Part shown: one piece after another, positions 8,673 to 17,330 of the stretch | Numbering within the stretch: position 1 is the stretch's first letter | Layout of the letters: every line of letters starts with the position of its first letter | Assembly: GCA_964019335.1 (NCBI GenBank) | Contig: OZ025727.1 | Span: 370,001 to 434,000 of the forward strand | Origin: Diplonema japonicum | Lineage: Eukaryota > Euglenozoa > Diplonemea > Diplonemida > Diplonemidae | Reading direction: 5' to 3' | Length of the DNA stretch: 64,000 bases | Program-made: the position numbers and the translations under genes | Notes under the pieces: model-generated | The model's database searches: none | Told to the model about the DNA's origin: nothing | Seen by the model: the letters and a program-made list of their open reading frames with translations, nothing else

Positions 8673-11600
8673 ATGAGTGCGCTGCGGTATCCCTTGCTAC
8701 CGGAGGAGACGGCAGCAAGGCGGTCGGAGTATACATCCGAAGAAGGGGCAACGGAGCAAGGGCGAACAAGAACAGAGTCAGTGACCAGCGGGAGGACAGG
8801 TGCAGAGGCAGCGGGAAGGCAGCGGTACGAAAGGAGTAGGGCGTTCTTCTGTGTGTACCCTGACGGATGCTTCAGGGGTGCCTGCATCGACATCGTGTGC
8901 AACGTGTGGTTCAACAGAGCCATCTTGGTGTGCATCTGCATCAATGCCCTGACCATCTCTCTAGACGACCCACTGCACGACAACCTCCCCTACTCCTTGC
9001 GGTACACCATTGAGGTGATCGATAACATCTTCCTTGGCATCTTCACCTTGGAGTTCATTGTCAAGCTCGTCGCAATGGGCGGCTTCGTTCACCGCTCGGG
9101 ATACTTCCGCGAGCTGTGGAACTGGCTCGACTTCGCCATCGTCTTCTCCGGCATCTTCGGCCTCATCATGCCGCACGCCGCGAACCTCAGCATTTTGCGT
9201 GTCGTAAGGATCTTCCGCCCACTGCGTACCATCTCCCGTGTGAAGGGCATGCGCGATCTTGTCGACACGCTGGGCACCTCGCTCCCCATCTTGCTCAATG
9301 TCATGATGTTGTGCTTTTTCCTCTTCTTCATCTTCGGTCTTGTAGGAGTCATTTCGTGGTCCAGCGCACTCCACAACAGGTGCTACGGGTGGTCTGACGA
9401 GGAGGACGACTTCACCTACACCACCGTGTGCGGGAACGACAGCGTTTTCGAGTTCTTCCGAGTCAACTGTGCTGAGAACAGGACGTGCGTGTCGGGTGCG
9501 CCAAATCCCAACCCTTGGGCGAACTGGGACCACGTCGGGTCATCGTTCCTAGTGGTGACGCAGTGCCTCACCCTCGACGACTGGGTGACCCACATGTACC
9601 ACGTGCAAGACGGGTGGTCGCCCTTCGCCGCTGTCTACTTTGTTGTTGTGACGCTAGTCGGTGCCTTCTTTCTGCTGAACCTTGTCCTGGCCGTGATCAC
9701 TGACTCCTTCACAAGGTTCGCCATCGAGGAAGATGACAAAGACCTGCAGGCTGCGAGGGACAACATGCAGCAGCGTGTTATCAAGCAAAGGACAGAACAG
9801 GAGGCTTCCGAAGAAGGGGGAGAAGCTAACTACAGCGAGCTCCCCTCCGAGACTACTTCGAGCTGCAGCAGCAGGCCTGACTCTCCTGGCTCCCTCCATG
9901 AAAACAAAAATGTCGCCGCACGCAGTCGCACCCGTCAGAACAGTTTGTACCTGAACTCTTCACTACCAGGCCTTGAACAGGGTGCTCAGCGTCTCTTGCG
10001 AGATCAGTCAACCAAGAGAGAGTGGAAAAAGTTCACTGAAGGGCTTGACAAGGCAGGCAGGAAGGCCATCAAGAATTTCAGGAAGCTCGAAGGGTCCCGT
10101 GAATGGACGTCGCATGTACGCGGCATAACAGGAAGGAGGAGGGCGGGGACATGCATCCAGCCGTCCATCGACAAGCTGCAAGGCATGGAGGACGGACCCA
10201 GGAGGCGGAGCGAGGGTACTGTGATTTCAAAGAAGATCAGGAATAAGATCGTTCAGGCGCAGACCATCGAGAGCTCCTTGACCTTGAGATCCCTGGACGC
10301 GCAGTCGAGGAAGAAGCTGATGCAGTTCACCGACTCTGCCTACGCGGTGCAGCTCACAGATGTGAACGAGGTTTCATCGGAAGGGACCGCGGTCACCTTA
10401 ACCAACATGAACAGCAACTTCGGCCGTAGCGAAAACAGCAACGAGAACAACAACCACGGCAACGGTGACAGAGGCACAAATATCAATGCCAGCGAGGAGA
10501 ATATGAACCCGTTGATGTTTCCAAAGTCGATGAGGACGGCGTTGGTGGAACCCGAGAGCCTCGCTGAAGGTGAGGCGATCGACAGCGCATGGAAGCTGCA
10601 TTTGAAGCCGGACAGGGCGTCGGTGATGAGGAACTTCGGAAGGGACATCGTGACGCACCCGTACTTTATCAATGTGATGACGGGCCTCATTGTTCTGAAC
10701 GCGCTGGTGATGTCCGTGGAGCACTACCACATGGAGCCGTGGATCAACGACGTGCTGGAGCTCTCTAACATCATCATCGTGTCCATCTTCACCTTCGAGA
10801 CTGTCATCAAGCTCCTGTCGCTCAGCTTGCCAGAGTTCTACGAAGACGACTTCAACGTCATCGACGCTGTCATCGTTGTCATGTCGCTTGCAGAACTCAT
10901 CTTCCTCAGCTCCTCAGCGGCCACAGTCTTCAGAATACTCCGCCTTGCACGAGTCGTACGTGTTGTCAAACTAGCACGTGGCTGGCGGGTGCTGAAGCAT
11001 ATCGTCAAAACGGTCGGATCGTCGCTGTCTTATATGGGGTACCTGCTGCTGTTGCTGATGCTGTTCATATTCGTGTTCGGCATCCTCGGGAGGCAAATGT
11101 TCGCAGGCAAGGTGAGCCGCTGCTGCGTGCAAGACGACAAAGCAAGCGGTCTCTACAACTGCTACAAGGACACCGACGAGCACTACATATACGACGCATG
11201 CTGGAATACAGCATGGAAGCGAACACACTTCGACACCCTCTTCTGGTCGATGATTGCCGTTTTTCAGATTGTGACGCAAGACAACTGGACGGCTGTCATG
11301 TACAAGACAATGTCTGATGTGGGGGGCTTCTCGGCGGTGTACTTTCTCATCATTTTGATATTCGGGAGATACATGCTTCTCAACCTCTTCGTGGCGATCC
11401 TGCTTGTGGGGCTTGAGAAGGAGCACGCCAAGCGCGACGAGCTGTCGTCCGCTGACGGCGATGCATGTGACGACTTCAATGGTGTTCTGGACGACAGCAG
11501 CGAGGAAGAAGAATGCGAGTACCCACCACAAGTCCGCTACGAGGAGAAGCAAGCACAACGTGAGTACACAAAGTCCACTAAAACTGCTATGCGCAGCACC

Positions 11601-14600
11601 CACGAAGACTCCCCAACAGGTCCCCTGCCCAACGGATCCTTCAAAAAACTAGCCGCTGCACTGGCCTCCCCTCGCCGGCGGGGCAACAGTCTGATTGAAC
11701 CGTCAAACGTTCCCATCACACCAAGGGTGCCCCCGACACCGAGGGTTGTCCCGAAACTGAAACTGAGTTCGTTGATAGCCCCTCCGTCGCCAGTGACTCG
11801 AATACCGTTGCAGGCAACAGCGTTGAAAAGGAACGAAGAGGTCCTCAAGAAGAGCAAGAGGAAATCACGAGAAGACGATCCCTTCCACGGGTGGGAGCAG
11901 ATCATGCGCAGCCCCACAGAGTCCAACATATCGGGTGGGCTGTCGGGGCCCGCCATCAGCAGCCCCCAGGCTCCGAATTCATCGAGAATGATGTTCACGT
12001 CGATCAACGCGACTAAGGTCCCTGCTGCAGTGACGCCTCTGGCCCTTAAGCCGCGTGGGTGGTCTTTCGCGGACATGCCGAGGTATGAGAATGACCCTAT
12101 GACTCCGATGACGGCAAGGACACGACGAAAGTTCTCAAGGTTGCGAAGCCAGTCGCTTTTCAAACAGCTCAACGGCGCAGATGGAGAGAGCTACATCTCC
12201 GATGAGGAAGAAATACTGGATGTGATCTCTCTAGCACCGCTTCCTTCAGCAAGGCAGAAGCGCCTGTCGCTTGATTCTGCGTTCCATTCAGAGTACAAGT
12301 GGAGGGACGAGCCCCTGACGGCAAGATCGACAAAATCCCCCGAGACAAAATTCATGCACATCTTGCCGCAGCCCACACAGTCACGAGTTGCAAACTACCG
12401 CCATGCACCAAAGAAACGCAAGTATCCACACACAGAGATCATTCGTGGCAAAGAGATCGCATTCAGACGGGATATCTATGGGCTGTACGACTGGCAGGCT
12501 GTGATCGTGAAACCCAACGGACAGGAGGTAGAAGTCCTTCTAGGTTACTCTTGGGGATGCATATCTCCCACAAACAAAATACGTAGGTTCCTTTGGAAGG
12601 TGGTCGACGGGACCTTTTTCCCCTTCGAGAAGGTCATCGGGTACCTCATCTTCGCATCCTGTGCTGCACTGATGATGAACGACAAGACAGTGGGGCACTC
12701 ACACACGGCAGTCGTTGCCATCGAGACGCTAGACTTGATGTTCACGATCATCTTCTTGGTGGAGATCGTGATGCGCATTACAGTGTACACCTTCAGGTCG
12801 CCAGAGGCAGGTAAGTCAGCATACGTGAGGAGAGCACGGTGGAACTGGCTGGATCTGCTCATCGTGGGCATTTCTGTGGTGATGCTTCCCTTGCAGTACA
12901 TCGTGCAGAGAGATGTCGTGTCAGGGATGGCAGCCACGGTGTACAAGGTGGCAAGGGCGCTGAGGGCATGGCGACCGTTGAGGATCTTGGTCAGATCGCA
13001 GAATATGCAGATTGTGATAGGCGCGTTAGTGGGCACCATCCCTGCGGTGTTCAATGTGTTCGCAGTTGCTAGTGTGAGCTACTTCATGTTCGGTGTCGCC
13101 TCCGTACAGCTCTTTAAGGGGGCGTTCATGGCGTGCAACGATGGGTCAAACAGGACTTATGAGGAGTGTAACACCAGCACGTACTTCGTTGCGTCGCCTG
13201 TCGAGCCCTTCGCGTCCTGGGTCAACGATTCATACGCCATGAACAGCTCGTACCCTGACGGCGTGCGCCTGTTCAGAAGACGATGGGAAAACATCTATGC
13301 CTTCAACTTCAACAACATCGGCCACTCGCTTCTGACGTTGCTTCAGTGTGCCATCCTGAACGGGTGGACTGAGGTGCTTTACGCGGTAGTCGACAGTGGG
13401 AACACGGAAGACGGTCCTACTCGACGATCAGATAACGAAGCGATGGGGCTGTTGGTGGTGCTTTGGGTGTTCTTCGGTGGACTGGGCATCATGAACGTCT
13501 TCGTCGGCTGCGTGGTCGACTACTTCAGCAGGCTGAAAACACGTTTAGATAGGTCCGCGCTTCTCACGAAGAATCAGATGCAGGCACTCAGGATCAAGAA
13601 GATCCTCGCGAACCAAAAAGCGAAACACAGGCTGGTGCCCGATGAAAACGCAAGCATAGTCTCGAAGGCTTGCTACAGCATTGTGTCGCATAAGCTGTTC
13701 GCTGCGCTTGTTGTTCTGGCCATCTGCATCAACGTGCTTATAATGACCACTATTCACTACGAGCAGGCAAACGACTGGACCCGTCTTCAAGCAGTGTCAA
13801 ACATATTCTTTTCAGCACTCTTCACTCTAGAAATGCTCTTGAAGATCGGCGTTGCAGGGATACGCGTTTACGTCGCAACGAACTGGAACCGTCTAGACGG
13901 CCTCATCGTCATCTCCTCATGGCTTGAGGTCATCATCACAGAGTTTGTAACGCATGGCAATGCTGGGAGCGTCGTGCAGCTGTTCAGATTGGGCAGGATA
14001 TTGAGGCTCATTAGACACTTCAAGGGACTCAAGAAACTATTCCTAACTATGTATTACTCGGTTCCCGCTCTCCTCAATGTAGGGTCCTTGCTGCTGCTGG
14101 TCTTTTTCATATCAGGCGTGACGGCGATGGTGTTCTTCGAAGGCATACGCAAAGTAGACTTCAATGACAATTATCTCAACGGCCACTATAACTTCGAGAC
14201 CTTCCCGATGTCCATTCTGACGTTGTACAGGGTGTCGACATTTGACAACTGGAGGCAGGTTCTCCGAGCGTGCCTCATCCACCCACCGCAGTGCACGGGC
14301 AGTGAATGTGGCGCGACGTCTGGGTTGCAAGCGTTGCTCATTTCGTTGTTCTTTTCGGTGTTCGTGTTGACTGTAGGCTTCGTGATGTTCAATTTGTTTA
14401 TTGCTGTTGTTCTGGAGAACTTCAGGGAGAGCGTGTTGTTGCCGCCGCAATTGCTGGCAAAGATGGAGCTGGTGAAAATGTTCCGCGAGAAGTGGGCGTC
14501 GTATGACCCCACAGCGGTACAGATCATTAAAGCCTACAACTTCGTGCCGCTCATGATGCAGCTCCCCTCGCCCATTGGGTTCATGGACTGTGAGCCTCAC

Positions 14601-16364
14601 GAGATCCTTCCGTCGTTGCTACACTTGGACTTCCCCGTGACACGCGACTCGGACATTCTCTTCATGGACGTGATCGACGCCATCGGGGAGACCATCTTCA
14701 AGATCAAGCTTGTCGACCGTGAGGCAGCAAAGCAGCACATGTCATCCGGCAAACGTGACGTCTCGAAGGACAAGGAACGCTATGCACTGGGCTTTACCAT
14801 CGGCGACTGGTACGCAGCTTGCGTCATCCAGACAGCATGGCGCAAGTGGCGCGGTCCTTTGTGGAAAAAGAGCAGGTTCCCCAACAATCTTACCGGCTTT
14901 ATGATTAGCGACATGCATGAAAAGAGCTACAGACGGTTTCCTTTTGGGAGGCCACAGGTCAAGCCCAAAACGAAGAAGAACAGATGGGTCCTTGCGTTCA
15001 GTAAGAAGCAAGGTGAAGAGGAGGGGGGGAAAACTGTTGTGGGAAAAGAACGGAGTGACACGTTGATATCGATTTTCAGCAAAGGCGTAAAGGATGAGGT
15101 GGCGAAGATACGCAGAAGGAACTCGGAGAAGAGCTTTGCAAGGCTTCGGACTGTGTCGTCGCTCACGCCAACAGAGACGCAGCAGTCGCGGTCGCCTTCG
15201 TTGTGCTCGTCGTCGTCTAGTTCTGTGGATATCACACCAGGGCCACGGCCCATTGTGCCAGCGAATGTCCCCCCGCTGGGCTTCAAGCGGGGAAGCGACA
15301 CACAATCGGCTTCGATGGTGTCGATGAACCAGGTGACCACACCAACACAGTCCATGACCTCGCATGATGCTTCGCACTCCATGATGTCCGTGACACCGGG
15401 TGAGGGGAACAACGGGAAGACATCCGGCAGCACCCCGCCGTCGCTGATGTCGACCTTCTACCTCGCACGGCCAGTTGTGTCGCCCAACGACACGGTCCCG
15501 TCATCACCGTCGAAGGTGTCGACCACAACACAAACACCGAACATGAAAAACCTGGACACCAAGGCACGGAAAGACCTGCTGGAGCAGATGCAAGGGCTCC
15601 TTAAGATGCCCTCCCGTGAGGAAGACGAGGTCGTGTCGCCAGGGTCGCTGATGTCAACGCTGAACCTGGAGAGGGTTGTAAAATCCCCAATGGAGATCCC
15701 GACCATCTCGTCATTCACGTTCTCACCGGAGACAGGCCGTGAGCGGCTGAGGGTGGAGGATGACATGGATCTCATGTCTCCGTTCAGCGACCAGACGATG
15801 GGGATGACGTTTAACCTGTCTGAGACAGGGGGCAGCGTGCTGAGGCGGGGCTTCGGGAGCAGGCATACCTCTATTGTGCCACCACCACCGATACAAATCC
15901 CAAAAACATGTGTACCAGCAGTGGCAGTGGAAGTGAAGCCTGCTGTGCCTGCTCCTCAGGCTGATATCAAGAAATATGTTCCGTGGCCGAAGCCAGCATC
16001 AACACCTTCTGTGGCGTCACCCTTGGGTGGTGTCGAGGCACCGAGCCCAACAAGGCGAAGGTCGGACGCAACGCTTCTTGGTTCACCTTCGTTCAGCTCG
16101 TCTATTGCCTCGCCAGCTACGTTGCATTCTCCCCTGTTGAAGGTCCCACAGCTCCGATCCATACCTGCGGCACTCTCACCGTCGCCTCTCCCCTCTGTGC
16201 CGTCACACGAACCGAAGTCTCCAAGTTCCTTACATACTTTACATAGCTTCAGGAACACTATGTCTCTTCACAACATACTTGGATCAGTTAGTTCACCTCT
16301 TAGTAATCAAGCTTCTTTAAGGCATGCTTCTTCCGCTCGCGTTATTAAGAGAGACCTTCTCTAG
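8673..16364 (+). CDS. Four-domain voltage-gated cation channel with DDND filter
   Basis: A 2563-aa pore-forming subunit with four homologous 6-TM domains. S4 helices carry regular Arg/Lys: domain I about 9190-9260, II about 10930-10990, III about 12940-13000, IV about 13980-14040. Pore loops align with Ca-channel loops: I TLDDW (9570-9584), II TQDNW (11274-11288), III ILNGW (13353-13367), IV TFDNW (14238-14252). The residues at the four selectivity positions are therefore Asp, Asp, Asn, Asp, not EEEE (CaV), DEKA (NaV) or EEKE (NALCN). An IQ-like motif (VIQTAWRKWRG, about 14820) follows domain IV, a likely calmodulin site. Long Ser/Pro-rich linkers and tail look disordered. The frame is open from 8517, but I chose ATG 8673; residues before it translate pyrimidine-rich leader. 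Confidence 0.93.
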   Translation: MSALRYPLLPEETAARRSEYTSEEGATEQGRTRTESVTSGRTGAEAAGRQRYERSRAFFCVYPDGCFRGACIDIVCNVWFNRAILVCICINALTISLDDPLHDNLPYSLRYTIEVIDNIFLGIFTLEFIVKLVAMGGFVHRSGYFRELWNWLDFAIVFSGIFGLIMPHAANLSILRVVRIFRPLRTISRVKGMRDLVDTLGTSLPILLNVMMLCFFLFFIFGLVGVISWSSALHNRCYGWSDEEDDFTYTTVCGNDSVFEFFRVNCAENRTCVSGAPNPNPWANWDHVGSSFLVVTQCLTLDDWVTHMYHVQDGWSPFAAVYFVVVTLVGAFFLLNLVLAVITDSFTRFAIEEDDKDLQAARDNMQQRVIKQRTEQEASEEGGEANYSELPSETTSSCSSRPDSPGSLHENKNVAARSRTRQNSLYLNSSLPGLEQGAQRLLRDQSTKREWKKFTEGLDKAGRKAIKNFRKLEGSREWTSHVRGITGRRRAGTCIQPSIDKLQGMEDGPRRRSEGTVISKKIRNKIVQAQTIESSLTLRSLDAQSRKKLMQFTDSAYAVQLTDVNEVSSEGTAVTLTNMNSNFGRSENSNENNNHGNGDRGTNINASEENMNPLMFPKSMRTALVEPESLAEGEAIDSAWKLHLKPDRASVMRNFGRDIVTHPYFINVMTGLIVLNALVMSVEHYHMEPWINDVLELSNIIIVSIFTFETVIKLLSLSLPEFYEDDFNVIDAVIVVMSLAELIFLSSSAATVFRILRLARVVRVVKLARGWRVLKHIVKTVGSSLSYMGYLLLLLMLFIFVFGILGRQMFAGKVSRCCVQDDKASGLYNCYKDTDEHYIYDACWNTAWKRTHFDTLFWSMIAVFQIVTQDNWTAVMYKTMSDVGGFSAVYFLIILIFGRYMLLNLFVAILLVGLEKEHAKRDELSSADGDACDDFNGVLDDSSEEEECEYPPQVRYEEKQAQREYTKSTKTAMRSTHEDSPTGPLPNGSFKKLAAALASPRRRGNSLIEPSNVPITPRVPPTPRVVPKLKLSSLIAPPSPVTRIPLQATALKRNEEVLKKSKRKSREDDPFHGWEQIMRSPTESNISGGLSGPAISSPQAPNSSRMMFTSINATKVPAAVTPLALKPRGWSFADMPRYENDPMTPMTARTRRKFSRLRSQSLFKQLNGADGESYISDEEEILDVISLAPLPSARQKRLSLDSAFHSEYKWRDEPLTARSTKSPETKFMHILPQPTQSRVANYRHAPKKRKYPHTEIIRGKEIAFRRDIYGLYDWQAVIVKPNGQEVEVLLGYSWGCISPTNKIRRFLWKVVDGTFFPFEKVIGYLIFASCAALMMNDKTVGHSHTAVVAIETLDLMFTIIFLVEIVMRITVYTFRSPEAGKSAYVRRARWNWLDLLIVGISVVMLPLQYIVQRDVVSGMAATVYKVARALRAWRPLRILVRSQNMQIVIGALVGTIPAVFNVFAVASVSYFMFGVASVQLFKGAFMACNDGSNRTYEECNTSTYFVASPVEPFASWVNDSYAMNSSYPDGVRLFRRRWENIYAFNFNNIGHSLLTLLQCAILNGWTEVLYAVVDSGNTEDGPTRRSDNEAMGLLVVLWVFFGGLGIMNVFVGCVVDYFSRLKTRLDRSALLTKNQMQALRIKKILANQKAKHRLVPDENASIVSKACYSIVSHKLFAALVVLAICINVLIMTTIHYEQANDWTRLQAVSNIFFSALFTLEMLLKIGVAGIRVYVATNWNRLDGLIVISSWLEVIITEFVTHGNAGSVVQLFRLGRILRLIRHFKGLKKLFLTMYYSVPALLNVGSLLLLVFFISGVTAMVFFEGIRKVDFNDNYLNGHYNFETFPMSILTLYRVSTFDNWRQVLRACLIHPPQCTGSECGATSGLQALLISLFFSVFVLTVGFVMFNLFIAVVLENFRESVLLPPQLLAKMELVKMFREKWASYDPTAVQIIKAYNFVPLMMQLPSPIGFMDCEPHEILPSLLHLDFPVTRDSDILFMDVIDAIGETIFKIKLVDREAAKQHMSSGKRDVSKDKERYALGFTIGDWYAACVIQTAWRKWRGPLWKKSRFPNNLTGFMISDMHEKSYRRFPFGRPQVKPKTKKNRWVLAFSKKQGEEEGGKTVVGKERSDTLISIFSKGVKDEVAKIRRRNSEKSFARLRTVSSLTPTETQQSRSPSLCSSSSSSVDITPGPRPIVPANVPPLGFKRGSDTQSASMVSMNQVTTPTQSMTSHDASHSMMSVTPGEGNNGKTSGSTPPSLMSTFYLARPVVSPNDTVPSSPSKVSTTTQTPNMKNLDTKARKDLLEQMQGLLKMPSREEDEVVSPGSLMSTLNLERVVKSPMEIPTISSFTFSPETGRERLRVEDDMDLMSPFSDQTMGMTFNLSETGGSVLRRGFGSRHTSIVPPPPIQIPKTCVPAVAVEVKPAVPAPQADIKKYVPWPKPASTPSVASPLGGVEAPSPTRRRSDATLLGSPSFSSSIASPATLHSPLLKVPQLRSIPAALSPSPLPSVPSHEPKSPSSLHTLHSFRNTMSLHNILGSVSSPLSNQASLRHASSARVIKRDLL

Positions 16365-17330
16365 GTGTTACATAAAAAAAAAAAAAAAAAAATACCCACC
16401 TTTTTTTTTGTTCTCTTATTTAGTTTCTTTTTTTGGAAACAAAAAAATATATAAAAAGAAGAATGACAAAGAGTTTTTCCGCTTCCCGGATTTCTCCCCC
16501 CCCCCTCCCCCCTCTCCTTTGTTTTTTTTCTTTTGCCTAGAAGACACTGTTTATTATTTCTCCCCCCTTCTCCCTGGGTTTTAACTGCCCCCTCCCACCC
16601 CCTGCATTTTTTTTAATTACCTGTGAAATACCGGTGAAGGGTACCTCAAAGAAAAGCTGAGGTTGCTGAACAAGATAAAAAGAGAACAAGATGAGTGGCG
16701 ACGGCGAAAGAAAAAAAAAAAAGGAGGAAAAACAAACAATTTGTTTGTTTTGTATTTCTAGAGCCTACTGCTGCCGCTGTATTTGAGAGGTTTGCATATC
16801 GAAGAGTTTTTCTTTTTTTTTTGCAGGGGGGTGGTGTTTTCTTTGGACTGTTTGTTCTGTTTTCTTTCTTCTTTGTTCTGTACTATTCTTTTTTAGAGGA
16901 ATTACGCTTTTTTCTTTTTTCTACTGCAGGTTCCCTTCAAAGACATCTTTTTCATACACGAAGCCAGTGCTAATTGGTTAAGGCACCTGCCCTGCGATCA
17001 TCGGGGAGACGAAGGCGGTGATTGGGCGGAACAGGAGTGCAATAGATGCGTCAACAGAAACCAAGCACCAAACCCAAGGAAGGAGAAACCTTGTTGAAGA
17101 GGGATGGATGCATGGTGTGATTGGGGAGAAGGTCGTCTCAACAAAGACATCCTTTAATTCAAAATATATTTATATTTTCTTTTTTTTTTTTCTCTTTCTA
17201 TTTCTTTTTATTCTTCCCCCCCCCCTTTTTTTTTGGTTGTTCCGTTATCAGAAAAAAGTAATTTTCTTTTTTTTTTTTTTTCTTTCTTTATTCCTTTTTA
17301 AAAAACAAACCATTAAACAAAGAAATTATC
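16365..17330. other. Spacer after channel gene
   Basis: About 1 kb of T/A-rich sequence with poly-A, poly-C and poly-T runs. A less repetitive island at about 16960-17160 contains a tRNA D-arm-like string (AATTGGTTAAGGC) and a segment shared with 32113-32198 (see repeat). No complete tRNA: there is no T-arm GGTTCRA box at the right distance. Long poly-T tracts precede the next start codon. Confidence 0.6.
17078..17158. repeat. Dispersed repeat copy 1 (SINE-like 3' segment)
   Basis: Shares AAGGAGAAACC, a GCTGAA/GTTGAA-AGGG block, CGTCTCA and the end TCCTTTAATTCA with 32113-32198, in the same order and spacing. An A-box-like sequence lies about 100 nt upstream in this copy only. A SINE is one reading; a conserved UTR element is another. 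Confidence 0.35.

Noticed and set aside
16965-17035. Possible tRNA
   Set aside because: A D-arm-like AATTGGTTAAGGC is present, but the anticodon arm does not pair and no T-arm box follows.
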